Assembly: GCA_964542875.1 (NCBI GenBank)
Contig: CAZIWA010000098.1
Span: forward strand, 1 to 21,690
Origin: CAZGOM01 sp964542875
GTDB taxonomy: Bacteria > Planctomycetota > Phycisphaerae > Phycisphaerales > Phycisphaeraceae
Direction of reading: 5' to 3'
DNA: 21,690 nucleotides
Under the pieces are notes generated by a model. The model was not told the DNA's origin. It worked only from the letters and a program-made list of their open reading frames with translations, and made no database searches. The position numbers and the translations under genes are program-made. How positions within the stretch are numbered: position 1 is the stretch's first letter; each line of letters opens with the position of its first letter. Below are positions 1 through 8,777 of the stretch, piece after piece.

Positions 1-28
1 GGGTCTGGGGTCTTGGGTCTGGGGTCTG
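1..28. repeat. Heptamer tandem repeat, four units of GGGTCTG/T
   Basis: Four consecutive 7-base units read GGGTCTG, GGGTCTT, GGGTCTG, GGGTCTG. The array touches the left edge and may continue outside. From about 75 to 108 there is a second short-period stretch in which AGATGT recurs three times. No gene is visible in 1-190; this is the 3' flank of the MoxR gene. No function is claimed. Confidence 0.75.
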
Positions 29-171
29 GCCAGAGGGAAGGGGGGAGGGTTTCGGGTTTTAGAGGGAGTGGGGATGTCAGATGTATGAAGTTAGATGTTT
101 AGATGTCTTTCGGGGAGGGATTGCGGAATGGGAGGTCGTTGCGGGGAGGGTGGGTGATGGCGATCCTCACC

Positions 172-187
172 CTCTCCCGGGGGAGAG
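172..187. repeat. Short inverted repeat just downstream of the MoxR stop
   Basis: CTCTCCC at 172-178 and GGGAGAG at 181-187 form a perfect 7-bp inverted repeat with a two-base gap, ending 3 bases from the MoxR stop codon. On the minus strand it is not followed by a T tract, so it is not a canonical intrinsic terminator. It could still mark the mRNA end. Related C/T-rich sequence occurs around 10591-10618, so it may belong to a dispersed intergenic repeat. Confidence 0.5.
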
Positions 188-190
188 ACG

Positions 191-1192
191 TTATTTGGCG
201 CTTTGGATAACGGCCTGGATGATGTCGTCGGGGGAGATGTTTTCCGCCTGGCCTTCGAAGTTGAGGATGATGCGGTGGCGAAGGGCGGGGGTGGCGACGG
301 CGATGAGGTCTTCGCGGGCGACATGGAAGCGGTTGTCGAGGATGGCGCGGATCTTGGCGGCGAGGATGAGGGCCTGGGCGCCGCGGGGGCTGGCACCGAA
401 GCGGACGTAGCGCCTGGTGAGGTCCGGCGCGCCGGGGTGGTCGGGGTGGGTGCCGAGGATGAACTGGATGCCGGTTTTGCGGACATCATTGGCGATGGGG
501 ATCTGGCGGGCGAGGCGGGACATTTCAAGGATGTGTCCGGCGTCGAAGATTCTGCTGGTGGTGGGGGTGGCGGATTCGGTGGTGCGGTCGAGGATGGCCT
601 CCATCTCCTGGGCCTTGGGGAACTTGACCAGGAGCTTGAAGAAGAAGCGGTCGAGCTGGGCTTCGGGAAGGGGGTAGGTGCCTTCCATTTCCAGGGGGTT
701 CTGGGTGGCCATGACGAAGAAGGGGCGGGGGAGGTCGTAGGTTTTGCCGGCGAGGGTGACGGAGTTTTCCTGCATGGCTTCAAGAAGGGCGGACTGGGTT
801 TTGGGCGTGGCGCGGTTGATTTCATCGGCGAGGAGGACGTTGGCGAAAATCGGGCCGGGCTGGAATTCGAAGCGCTTGGAGCCGTCGGAGCCCTGGAGGA
901 CGACATTGGTGCCCATGAGGTCGGCGGGCATGAGGTCGGGGGTGAACTGGACGCGCTGGAACTTCATGGCGAGGGAGTCGGCGAGGGTGCGCACGAGCCG
1001 GGTTTTGCCCAGGCCGGGGACGCCTTCGAGGAGGATGTGGCCGCCTGAGACCAGGGCGGTGAGGGTGCCGGTGACGACATCGTCATGGCCGACGATGACC
1101 TTGCCGATTTCGTCCTTGAGACGCTTAAAGTCGGCGCGGAACTGCTCAAGCTGGGCTTCGAGGGGCTGTGTGGTGCTGGCGGGTTGCGTCAT
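191..1192 (-). CDS. MoxR-family AAA+ ATPase
   Basis: A 333-residue AAA+ ATPase of the MoxR family, which acts as a cytoplasmic chaperone-like ATPase in maturation of other proteins, often with VWA-domain partners. Visible motifs are Walker A GVPGLGKT (57-64), Walker B LLADEINR (120-127), sensor 1 ATQNP (162-166), and the family-typical ALLEAMQE and GTYPLPEAQLDRF stretches. The length is normal for the family. The start ATG overlaps the stop of the upstream giant TPR gene as ATGA (1189-1192), so translation is probably coupled; no Shine-Dalgarno sequence is evident. No DUF58 or VWA partner gene follows in the remaining 190 bases. The family call is certain; the client is unknown, with the coupled TPR protein as a plausible functional partner. 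Confidence 0.96.
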   Translation of the reverse strand: MTQPASTTQPLEAQLEQFRADFKRLKDEIGKVIVGHDDVVTGTLTALVSGGHILLEGVPGLGKTRLVRTLADSLAMKFQRVQFTPDLMPADLMGTNVVLQGSDGSKRFEFQPGPIFANVLLADEINRATPKTQSALLEAMQENSVTLAGKTYDLPRPFFVMATQNPLEMEGTYPLPEAQLDRFFFKLLVKFPKAQEMEAILDRTTESATPTTSRIFDAGHILEMSRLARQIPIANDVRKTGIQFILGTHPDHPGAPDLTRRYVRFGASPRGAQALILAAKIRAILDNRFHVAREDLIAVATPALRHRIILNFEGQAENISPDDIIQAVIQSAK

Positions 1193-4100
1193 GGTTTGAG
1201 TCCGGCGTTTTCGTAGAGGGAAGGTGTGGACTTTAAGAGTTTTTGCTTGAAGGGTTCGACGCTTTGATCGTCGAATTGCTGCAGGATCATGCGCAGGAGG
1301 TCTTGCGCCTGAACGCGTGCGGCCTGGGTGAAGTATGCGGTGCGGGTGGATTGTATGTAGAGATCAAGGGCGGGTTGGATGAGGTTTTTGTCACTGCGGC
1401 AGGAGAGGACGACGACGCTCAGGGAAGGATCGTAGCGGACTTCCTCCATGGCCTGATGGCTGGGGAAGCCCTTGGCCATGAGGGAGAGCGCTGTGTTGAC
1501 ATCGTGCTTCTGGATGGCGAGCAGGAGCTGGAACCGGAGGGCGACAAAGTCGTCGGGGTCCCGCTCCAGTGCCTTGGCGGTGCGGGCGGCGAGGTCGTCA
1601 AGGTTGTTGGTCTGCTGGGCGATGGAGACAAGCCTGCTGACCGGGCAGTGAGGGACAACAGGCCTGCTGCCTCTGCGGAATGGTTCGTAGGTGAAAAGCT
1701 CATCGACGGGAATGGGCAGGACGGAGCTGGAGAAAATCGCGTCGGCGTAGAAGGCATAGGCCTCGGCGGGCTTTTGAAGCTTGAGGTACTGATTGAAGGC
1801 CTGGGTGGTGAAGGAGGTTGGTTGGGGCTGATTGGGGGGCTGGTTTGCGGGCCTGCGCCAGGTGACACCGGCAAGGAGGGCCTGGAGGGTGGCTTGCCGC
1901 GCCTGGGTGGTCTCTTGGGAATTATTGAAGGTGGTGGTTACCTGGTCCATGAAGCCGATGGTGCTTTGGAGCCAGTCGGCGGCGCGGGGGTTTTGCCGGG
2001 CGAGCGCGGTGCCCTGCTCGATGGCGGCGGCGAGCCGGCCGAGGGAGGGGGCGTCACGGAAGCATCCGGTGAACTTCTGAAGAGGCGCGAGGTGGTGGGG
2101 CTGGCCGGCTTCAATGAGGGTGAGGACGAGTTTTTCGGCTTCAGGTGTTTTGCCTGCTTTGGCGAGGGCGAGCGCGGTCTGGGCGATGAGGCCACCGTTT
2201 GGGCCGGTTGCGTTTTTGTTGGGCTCCAAGAGGAACGGGGCCAGGACGGGACGGGCTTTTTCAGGTTGATTGGTGAGGAGATAGAGGGAGGCAAGGTCCT
2301 GGGTGACGCTGAGGGGAACCCTTGGCGCGTCGTACGTCTGCTGGACGCTGGTGAGGCGGGCGGCGATGGCTTTCTGGACCTGGGGATTGGCCAGCAGCGG
2401 GGCGAGAGAAGATTCAAGCGCGGGGTCAAAAGTGGCGATGATGATGAGATTGACGGCGGGGACGATGGCCTGGGCCTGGATGGCGTTTGGGACGTAACGA
2501 AGGCGGTCGTTGATGAGATAGAAGCCGGGGCCGTGCTGGTTGATCCAGGGGACCTGGGCGGTGGGGGGAATCTTAAGGAGGGTGTCGTAGGTTTTGAGCG
2601 CCTGATCGATTTGTCCGGCTTTGAACTGGTGACGGGCGGTGAGGTCGTAGAGCGCGGCTTCGAGAAGGGTGAGGTTTTGCGTTTTTGTGTTCTTGAGGCC
2701 CAGGGCGGCGGCCTGAGGGGCCAGGTCCGCGGTTTTTTCGTTGGTGTCCAGCGCGAGGGCGAGGCTGGCCATGTACGAGGCGTTGGCGGGGTTTTGAGAA
2801 AAGACGGTGTCGGCGAGGATGGCCTGCGCGGGGGCGGGGTCGGCGCGCAGGGCGGCGGCCATGGCCTGAAGGACGTGAACGGCGGGGGATTTTTTGACGG
2901 TGCTGAGCGCGGTGTCGAGCGAAGCAAGCTGGTTTTTCGCGGCGAGGGCTTTGAGGGCCTGGAGCGCGGGGCTGGGGCCGGAGACGTCATTGACGAGCGC
3001 AGGCGTGGATTCAAAGATCCAGGGCGTGTTGGAGACGGCGGGGGGGCGCGGGCCGGGGTTTTTGACCGGCGCGGTTGTGACGGCGAGGACGAGCTGGCCG
3101 ACAAGGGCCTGGGTGTTGTCGGCGGTGCGGGCGAGCTGGATGGGGGTGGTGGCGTCGGATCGGGATCTTGAAAAGGGAATGCCGGTGTTGGCCTGGTATT
3201 TGAGCCAGATGTCCAGGGTCTGCTGTGCGGTCTGGGGGGTTTGAGGGCGCAGGAGCGCGGCGATATCAATGAGCCAGTCGTAGGGCGGCGTGGTGGTCGG
3301 GGTGAGGGAGATGCGGTCGGAAACGGGGACCGAATCGATGGTTTTGAGCAGTTCGTCGATGCGGTTGGCCTGGGCGTAGCTTTCGTAAACTTCCCGGCCG
3401 GACTGGATGAGCCGGGGCTGGGAAGCCATGACGTGACCAAACTGCGCGGCGGCTTCGGCGAAGCGGTCCTGCTCGTGCAGGATGAGGGCGTAGTTGTAGC
3501 GCATGGCCATGTTGGAGGGCGAAGCGGCTACCAGCCTGGCGAGGACGGCTTCCGCTTTATCGGACTGGCCGGTGGCGTTGTAAAGCAGCAGAAGACGTGC
3601 GCAGGCGTCGGGGTCGTCGGGCTGGGCTTCCCATTCCTTAACTGCGTTGGCGATGGTGGCGTCGAGCCGATTGATGCGGGCGAGCATGGCCAGTGCAATG
3701 GCGGCATCGTCGGAGGCGGCCATGAGGGACATGATGCCGGGGGACTGGTCCTTGAGGATCCGGTTGGCGAGGGTTTCCAGGGCGGCGGGGTTGGTCGACT
3801 GGAGGAACTGGGCCATCATCTGGCCATCGGTGGCGGGGGGGGCGTTATTCGTGGCGACGGGTATCCGGGTATTGGTGAAATTGCTAGATACGGCCATCGC
3901 GGGCTGAGAGACGACAGGGAGGCCGACAAGCTTGCGGATGCGGTTTAAGACTTCGGATTCGCGGGCGTTGGTCTGGTTGGCATCGATCTGGGCGAGGGCT
4001 TTTTTGGCTTCATCGAAGTTTTTGAGGTGCAGCGCGATGAAGATGCGTGCGATAGAGAGCTGGCGGGCGGTCTGCGGATCGGTGACGGGCGGGATTTTGT

Positions 4101-7100
4101 TTAAGACGGCCTGAGCCTGGGACACCAGGCCTTGCCCGATGAGGAGGCGGGCCAGGAGGAGCTTGAGATCGATGTTGTCGGATGCGGCGGCGGTTTCCTG
4201 GAGGAGGGTGCGGGCGTCGTCGTTCAGGTTTGCAGCGTCAAGGAGCGTGGCAGCGGCGGCAGCGGCGAAGGGTTTCTGGTCTTGAGGGGCGGCCTTTGCC
4301 CAGGCGTTGGCGCGTGTGGCCAGCTCGCTTTGCATTTTGGGCTGAATGCTGGCGGAGGCGGACCAGCCCTGGAGGGTGTCGAAGAATTCGGCTGGGAGGA
4401 GCGCGCTGGCCCTGAAGCGCGGGCCCGCCAAGTAGTCTTCAAGGCCGAAGATGGGTTGCGTGGTCTGGCTTTGAAGCCAGACGCGACCGGCGGGGGTGGT
4501 GAGCAGGTCCAGCGTGGCCATGCAGAGGTCGATGCCGAGCGTGCGCGAATCCGGCCGGAGGGCCTGGCCCGAGAGCGTGGCAAGGGTGCTGAAGACCTCG
4601 GGCATGGATTGGTTTTGCGGCGACTGGGCAAGGGTGCGCAGGTCTGAGACGAGCGCGGGGAGGAACTGGGAAGCGTAGGTATTGTTGCGCGAACGCACGA
4701 GCATGCCCAGCAGATCAAGGCGGGCTTCGGCGCTGGGGGGAGACTTGAGCGCGAGATCCAGCCAGGGGACGGCGGAGGCCGCGGCGTCGGCGGTGTTGCG
4801 GGCGATGCAGGCTTCGGCGGCGAGGGAGGCAATGTCTCCCACGGCCTGGGGGGCGATGGCCTGGAGGGACTTGATGGCGTCCTGGGCGTCCTGCGCGGTG
4901 GCTGGGCGGCTGTTGGCGATGAGGGCGTTACGGGAATCCGTGGCGGAGGCGACGGTGAAGACGGCGTTTAGGACGGCGGCGTCCGCGAAGGTGGGGTCCT
5001 GCTGGAGGAATTTTTGCGAGACGGTCTGGGCCTGGCCGGAGAGGTCCAGAAGAATGAGGGCCTGAAGGTAGCGGAGCTTGGCTGGACGGTCTTGGGCAGG
5101 CTGCGTGGCGGGGGAGGCGGGATCAGGGCCGTAGCCGGCTTCGGCGGCGAGCTGGTTGAGGTAGCGCGTGAGCTGGTCTGCCTGCTCGGCGATGTGGAGT
5201 CGATGGATGAGGGCGGCAAGCTGGGCGGAAGAGAGGTCCGGCGGGGCGTAGCGCATGACGGCGCCCATGTTTCGGGAGCCCTGGGGGACGGCGCTGAGAT
5301 TGATTTCGGTGAGGCAACGGGACTGGATGAGCTTTAGATTGACCCATTGGTTCAAGATGGGGGCACGGGATTTGTGGCCCAGATAGGAGATGTTGGGGAA
5401 CGGGGACTGGGTGTTGATTTTGGGGTCCGTGGAGGCGGGGAGGCGCATGAGCCTGTCGAAGATGGCGGCGGCCTTGTCTGAGCGGCCGGATTGCTTGGCG
5501 AGGCGGCCGGCTTCCATGGCGAGGAGCCAGTTGTCGGGAAAGACTTCGACGGCTTGGATGAGGACGGAGACGGCCTGGGCGGCTTTGCCTTCCTGAGAGA
5601 GGACGCGGGCGTGCTGGAGAGCGAGGTCCGCCGGGCTTTGCTGGGTGGTGAGGGAGAGGGCTTGGGCGCTTTGCCATTGGGTGATGGCTTCGCGGGGTCG
5701 GCCGACGTCAAAGAGAAGCTCGGCGATCTGCTGGGAGAGTTGCTGGTCGGTGGGCTTGAGGGTCTGGAGGCGCCGGGCGTATTGAAGGGCGGCCTCGCGG
5801 TGGCCCTGCTGGCGGGTGACTTCAATGAGGAGCTGGAGGGACTGCGTATCGGTGGGGCGGCGCAAGATGGCTTCTTCAAGCACGGTTTGGGCATTGCCGG
5901 GCATGGCGGCTTCGCGGTAAGCGGCGACGAGGGCGAGGGTGTGGGCGGGTTCGTAGTCGGTGTCGCGGGCTTTGCGCGCGAGCTTTTGGAGGAGTGGATC
6001 GGACGTTCCCTGGGCAAGGGTGAGGCGGGTGAGTTCACGGATGGTGAGGAGTTTGGCTTCCTGATCGGTGGCGGCCTCGTAGGCGCGCCAATAGGTGGCG
6101 GCGGCTTCGGGGGAGCGATTGGTGGCGGCCTGGAGGCGGGCGAGGGCCAGGAGGAGGGGGACGTCGTCGGGGTTTTGCTTAACGCCGGATTCAAGGGTGG
6201 TGAGGGCTTGGTCGGGGAAGGCGAGCTTGAGCTGGAGCGTGGAGAGAAGCAGGTAGGGCTGGGGGGCGTCGGGGATGAGGGTGATGAGCGCCTGGGCCTG
6301 GGTGAGCGCGGGTTCGGGCGTGGAGAGAAGGGAGATGAGCCCGGCGAGGGACTGCGCGTAGGCGGGCTTGCGCTGGGGCTGGATCTTGAGGAGATCACGG
6401 GTGAATGCGGTGGCTTTGAGGAGATCGCCGGCTTCGATGCAGAGGTCCGCGGCGAGGGCGATGCGGGTGGGATTTTTGGGGTCCTGGGTGACGGCCTGGG
6501 CGGCGGCGTCGGCGGCGTCGGAGAGGCGGCCGAGGGTGCGCAGGTAGAGGGCGAGCATTTCAAAGTTATCGGGTGTGGGGTCGGATTTGGCCTTGGCGGC
6601 CTGGGCGTCGGCCGCCTGGGAGAGGGTGTCGAGGGTTTTGTGGAGCTGGGCGCGGGCGATGCGGGCGTCGCGGGCGCGCTGGGGGGAGTCGGCGGCGGCC
6701 TCAAGCTGATCGATGGCGGCGAAGGCTTCGGGGTAGCGTTTCAAGCTGGTGAGGAGGGTGGCGCGCAGGGCGTGGATGCCAGCGGTCTGGCTGTCGGGAG
6801 AGGCAGCGGGCTTGGCTTTATCGAGAACTTCAAGCGCTTCGGGAAGGGCTTTGAGCTGGATCAGCAGTTCGGCCAGGCGAAGGCGGTTGGCGGGGGTGTC
6901 GCGCTGGCCTTTGACCATGGCGGAGAGGCGGGCGATGGCCTCGGGCTGCCGGCCAAGCTGGGCGAGGTAGAGCCCGGCGTATTCGTCGAACTCGGGTTGA
7001 TCGGGGGCGAGCTGGCTGGCCTTGGCGTAATACTCAAGGGCCTGGTCTTTAAAGTTGGCGCGGCGGAAGGCTTCGGCGGCGCGGACGGCGCGGGAGGCGT

Positions 7101-8313
7101 CGGCGGGGGCTTTGTCGGAGATGTTGCGCCATGCGGCAATGGCGGCCTCTTCGGACTTGGGCGATTTTTCCGGGTCGGCCAGAAGGACGGTGCCGAGGCG
7201 TTCCCAGAGCGCGGGGTTGGCGGGCTGGTCGGCGGCGGCTTTTTCGTAGAGGGCGATGGCCTGGGCGCGGTTGCCCTGCTCAAGCAGCAGGTTTGCCAGG
7301 GAGGCGCGGATGTCTGCACGGGTGGGGGCTTTGGCAAGGGCGGCTTCGTAGGCCTGGGCGGCTTCAGCGGGCTTGGCTAAGCGGCTGTATAGCGCGGCCT
7401 GGGTGAGGCGGACATCCAGATCATCTGGGTGGTCGGTGAGCCATTTGGCGTAGAAGTCCGCCAGACCGGAGAGGCCGGAGGTGCGATTAAAGGCGAGCTC
7501 CAGGCGGCGGTGGGTTTCAGCGCGGAGCCAACTGTCGGGGGCGAGGGAGTTGAGCTGTTCGGAGAGCAGGGCGATGGCTTGGTCGTGCTTGCCCTGTGCG
7601 GCGTAAAGCTGGGCGAGGGCGAAGACGGCGCGAACTTTTTGATAGCCGTCGGTGGTGGTGGCGCGGAGTTTTTCGTATTGCGCGGCCGCTTCGACGGGGC
7701 GGGCTTCCTCAACGAGGAAACCGGCGAGCTCTTCACGGGTGGCGGTGTCATTGGGCGTGAGATCTGCGAGGGTGAGCCAGGCTTTGACGGCGTTATCGGG
7801 CTGGTTTGCACTGGCGTAGGCGCGGCCGAGGGCTTTGTAGAGGTTTTGGAGGTCCGCGGCGGGCGGGTTTAAGTCGATGGCGGCCTGGAGGCTTTTGGCT
7901 GCCTGTTCGTGCCTGCCGGTTTTGGCGAGAAGAAGGCCCTGGGCGGCGAGGGCGCGGGGCTTTTTCGGGTCTGCCTTGACGGAGAGGCCGTAGGCCTCGA
8001 GGGCCTGGGCGTCAGCGCCGCGGCGTTCGTGAATGAGTCCGATCAGGAGTTGGCAGACGGCGGCCTGCGCGGGGTCTTTGGCTTTTTCGGTGAGGGTGGC
8101 GAGCCAAAGGTCCAGCTCGCCGGTGTCCGCATAGTTTTTGAAAAGCCGGTCGAAGGCGGTGCCGGGCTGGGGATTTGCAATAAGGACTTGCTGGTAGCGG
8201 TCGCGGAGTTTCTGGTTTTGCGAAGGGTCGGCGTCCTGAGCGGCCAGCAACGCGGTGAGGGACAGCACAGCGCCGGTGGCGAGGTAAAGCCGGAATCCGG
8301 GGTGCTTGTTCAT
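1189..8313 (-). CDS. Giant exported TPR-repeat protein (2374 aa)
   Basis: A very long tetratricopeptide-repeat protein with an N-terminal signal peptide: a hydrophobic stretch at about 9-24, likely cut near A25/Q26. TPR units are dense from about residue 75 to 950, with many repeats of the A-x-x-Y-x-x-A-L / P-x-x-P type. A non-TPR interruption lies at about 960-1025, and weaker alpha-helical repeats continue to the C-terminus. No other transmembrane helix, catalytic motif or anchor is seen, so a soluble periplasmic scaffold is inferred. It is translationally coupled to the MoxR gene by a 4-base overlap, which suggests a joint role. A perfect TATAAT lies 6 nt before the ATG with no Shine-Dalgarno sequence, so the mRNA may be leaderless. 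Codons favour third-position C, unlike the plus-strand genes. The TPR assignment is firm; the specific function is unknown. Confidence 0.93.
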   Translation of the reverse strand: MNKHPGFRLYLATGAVLSLTALLAAQDADPSQNQKLRDRYQQVLIANPQPGTAFDRLFKNYADTGELDLWLATLTEKAKDPAQAAVCQLLIGLIHERRGADAQALEAYGLSVKADPKKPRALAAQGLLLAKTGRHEQAAKSLQAAIDLNPPAADLQNLYKALGRAYASANQPDNAVKAWLTLADLTPNDTATREELAGFLVEEARPVEAAAQYEKLRATTTDGYQKVRAVFALAQLYAAQGKHDQAIALLSEQLNSLAPDSWLRAETHRRLELAFNRTSGLSGLADFYAKWLTDHPDDLDVRLTQAALYSRLAKPAEAAQAYEAALAKAPTRADIRASLANLLLEQGNRAQAIALYEKAAADQPANPALWERLGTVLLADPEKSPKSEEAAIAAWRNISDKAPADASRAVRAAEAFRRANFKDQALEYYAKASQLAPDQPEFDEYAGLYLAQLGRQPEAIARLSAMVKGQRDTPANRLRLAELLIQLKALPEALEVLDKAKPAASPDSQTAGIHALRATLLTSLKRYPEAFAAIDQLEAAADSPQRARDARIARAQLHKTLDTLSQAADAQAAKAKSDPTPDNFEMLALYLRTLGRLSDAADAAAQAVTQDPKNPTRIALAADLCIEAGDLLKATAFTRDLLKIQPQRKPAYAQSLAGLISLLSTPEPALTQAQALITLIPDAPQPYLLLSTLQLKLAFPDQALTTLESGVKQNPDDVPLLLALARLQAATNRSPEAAATYWRAYEAATDQEAKLLTIRELTRLTLAQGTSDPLLQKLARKARDTDYEPAHTLALVAAYREAAMPGNAQTVLEEAILRRPTDTQSLQLLIEVTRQQGHREAALQYARRLQTLKPTDQQLSQQIAELLFDVGRPREAITQWQSAQALSLTTQQSPADLALQHARVLSQEGKAAQAVSVLIQAVEVFPDNWLLAMEAGRLAKQSGRSDKAAAIFDRLMRLPASTDPKINTQSPFPNISYLGHKSRAPILNQWVNLKLIQSRCLTEINLSAVPQGSRNMGAVMRYAPPDLSSAQLAALIHRLHIAEQADQLTRYLNQLAAEAGYGPDPASPATQPAQDRPAKLRYLQALILLDLSGQAQTVSQKFLQQDPTFADAAVLNAVFTVASATDSRNALIANSRPATAQDAQDAIKSLQAIAPQAVGDIASLAAEACIARNTADAAASAVPWLDLALKSPPSAEARLDLLGMLVRSRNNTYASQFLPALVSDLRTLAQSPQNQSMPEVFSTLATLSGQALRPDSRTLGIDLCMATLDLLTTPAGRVWLQSQTTQPIFGLEDYLAGPRFRASALLPAEFFDTLQGWSASASIQPKMQSELATRANAWAKAAPQDQKPFAAAAAATLLDAANLNDDARTLLQETAAASDNIDLKLLLARLLIGQGLVSQAQAVLNKIPPVTDPQTARQLSIARIFIALHLKNFDEAKKALAQIDANQTNARESEVLNRIRKLVGLPVVSQPAMAVSSNFTNTRIPVATNNAPPATDGQMMAQFLQSTNPAALETLANRILKDQSPGIMSLMAASDDAAIALAMLARINRLDATIANAVKEWEAQPDDPDACARLLLLYNATGQSDKAEAVLARLVAASPSNMAMRYNYALILHEQDRFAEAAAQFGHVMASQPRLIQSGREVYESYAQANRIDELLKTIDSVPVSDRISLTPTTTPPYDWLIDIAALLRPQTPQTAQQTLDIWLKYQANTGIPFSRSRSDATTPIQLARTADNTQALVGQLVLAVTTAPVKNPGPRPPAVSNTPWIFESTPALVNDVSGPSPALQALKALAAKNQLASLDTALSTVKKSPAVHVLQAMAAALRADPAPAQAILADTVFSQNPANASYMASLALALDTNEKTADLAPQAAALGLKNTKTQNLTLLEAALYDLTARHQFKAGQIDQALKTYDTLLKIPPTAQVPWINQHGPGFYLINDRLRYVPNAIQAQAIVPAVNLIIIATFDPALESSLAPLLANPQVQKAIAARLTSVQQTYDAPRVPLSVTQDLASLYLLTNQPEKARPVLAPFLLEPNKNATGPNGGLIAQTALALAKAGKTPEAEKLVLTLIEAGQPHHLAPLQKFTGCFRDAPSLGRLAAAIEQGTALARQNPRAADWLQSTIGFMDQVTTTFNNSQETTQARQATLQALLAGVTWRRPANQPPNQPQPTSFTTQAFNQYLKLQKPAEAYAFYADAIFSSSVLPIPVDELFTYEPFRRGSRPVVPHCPVSRLVSIAQQTNNLDDLAARTAKALERDPDDFVALRFQLLLAIQKHDVNTALSLMAKGFPSHQAMEEVRYDPSLSVVVLSCRSDKNLIQPALDLYIQSTRTAYFTQAARVQAQDLLRMILQQFDDQSVEPFKQKLLKSTPSLYENAGLKP

Positions 8314-8319
8314 GGTCGG

Positions 8320-8325
8320 ATTATA
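8320..8325 (-). promoter_or_regulatory. Candidate -10 box for a leaderless transcript of the giant TPR gene
   Basis: Read on the minus strand this is a perfect TATAAT. Exactly six bases (CCGACC) separate it from the start codon at 8313, so a sigma-70-type start at +1 would fall on the A of ATG. No Shine-Dalgarno sequence is present. No convincing -35 box is visible about 17 bases upstream, which lowers confidence. Confidence 0.45.
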
Positions 8326-8404
8326 GGGTTTGGGGTCGAAATAGGCGGGTAAGTGTTTCGATGGCTGTGGTTTAGAAGATTGTTTTATTTTTGTTATTTA
8401 TTTA

Positions 8405-8432
8405 TTGACTGTTTATAGTTTTGGGGTAAAAT
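8405..8432 (+). promoter_or_regulatory. Promoter-like hexamer pair facing right
   Basis: TTGACT (8405-8410) and TAAAAT (8427-8432) are separated by 16 bases in an AT-rich island, matching 5/6 positions of each sigma-70 hexamer. No plus-strand gene follows; transcription would run into the repeats and antisense to dihydroorotase. The pair may be chance in AT-rich DNA. Confidence 0.25.
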
Positions 8433-8520
8433 TTTGTTTGTGGGCCTGGAGGTATTACGGGCGGGCGAGGGGTGGGGTTCGGGAGGGGGAGGTTACGAAG
8501 AGGAGCTTGTGAGGAAGAGT

Positions 8521-8563
8521 TTTTAAACATGATTTACAAGATTGAACAAGATTTACATGATTT
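8521..8563. repeat. ACATGATT/ACAAGATT-type dispersed repeat, copy 1
   Basis: A 43-base stretch made of 9-10-base variants of ACATGATTT and ACAAGATT. It aligns with 10432-10468 at about 80% identity with small indels. Both copies are intergenic. It resembles a sequence type I associate with gaps in many bacterial genomes; function unknown. Confidence 0.7.
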
Positions 8564-8608
8564 TGATCTGGTGATTTGCGGGGGGATGCGTTGATGGAGA
8601 TGCGCAGT

Positions 8609-8636
8609 TAACCACGAAGACACGAAGACGCGAAAT
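8609..8636. repeat. CACGAAGA short-period repeat
   Basis: ACCACGAAGA, CACGAAGA and a degenerate CGCGAAAT unit follow each other with a period of about 8. This sequence type recurs in gaps of many unrelated bacterial genomes by my recollection; here there is a single copy. Confidence 0.5.
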
Positions 8637-8650
8637 TAAGAGAGGGGGCG

Positions 8651-8775
8651 GGGAAGAAGATGCACTCGTGAGGAAGAGGCTGGTCCGTGATTTGGAAGAA
8701 TCAATGGGTATCCAGCTCGCAATGGTGGGCCTCGAAGACTCGGCGCCACCCTACGAAGAGAGTTTTCGGACAGAG
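8651..8775. repeat. Dispersed 3'-flank repeat (R1), copy 1
   Basis: About 125 bp that aligns over nearly its full length, at roughly 80% identity, with 19442-19570. Its right end lies 2 bases from the dihydroorotase stop; the other copy ends about a dozen bases from the esterase stop, in the same orientation. An imperfect hairpin (8724-8750) has arms GGTGGGC and GCGCCACC around the loop CTCGAAGACTCG. A minus-strand reading frame runs through both copies, but most differences between them fall in first and second codon positions, so it is judged noncoding. Confidence 0.8.
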
Positions 8776-8777
8776 TG

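Larger units (their letters stand above)
8314..8777. other. 464-bp gap filled with short repeats, no gene
   Basis: No credible coding region. Contents from left to right: the possible -10 of the TPR gene; an AT-rich stretch (8373-8435) holding a TTGACT/16 bp/TAAAAT pair on the + strand; a G-rich stretch; a 25-base fragment at 8495-8519 resembling the start of the repeat at 8651; an ACATGATTTACAAG-type repeat (8521-8563); a CACGAAGA-type repeat (8609-8636); and a 125-bp dispersed repeat (8651-8775) reaching almost to the dihydroorotase stop. Confidence 0.8.

Noticed and set aside
203..1048. Long plus-strand open frame opposite the MoxR gene
   Set aside because: It is a glycine/glutamate/valine-rich shadow of a clear MoxR gene caused by skewed base composition; the same applies to the long plus-strand frames opposite the TPR genes and pyrC.
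8701..8775. A short minus-strand peptide frame (KTLFV...VFEAHH...DTH) open in both R1 copies
   Set aside because: Six of the seven codon differences between copies lie in first or second positions, the opposite of coding constraint, and no shared start or ribosome site is evident.
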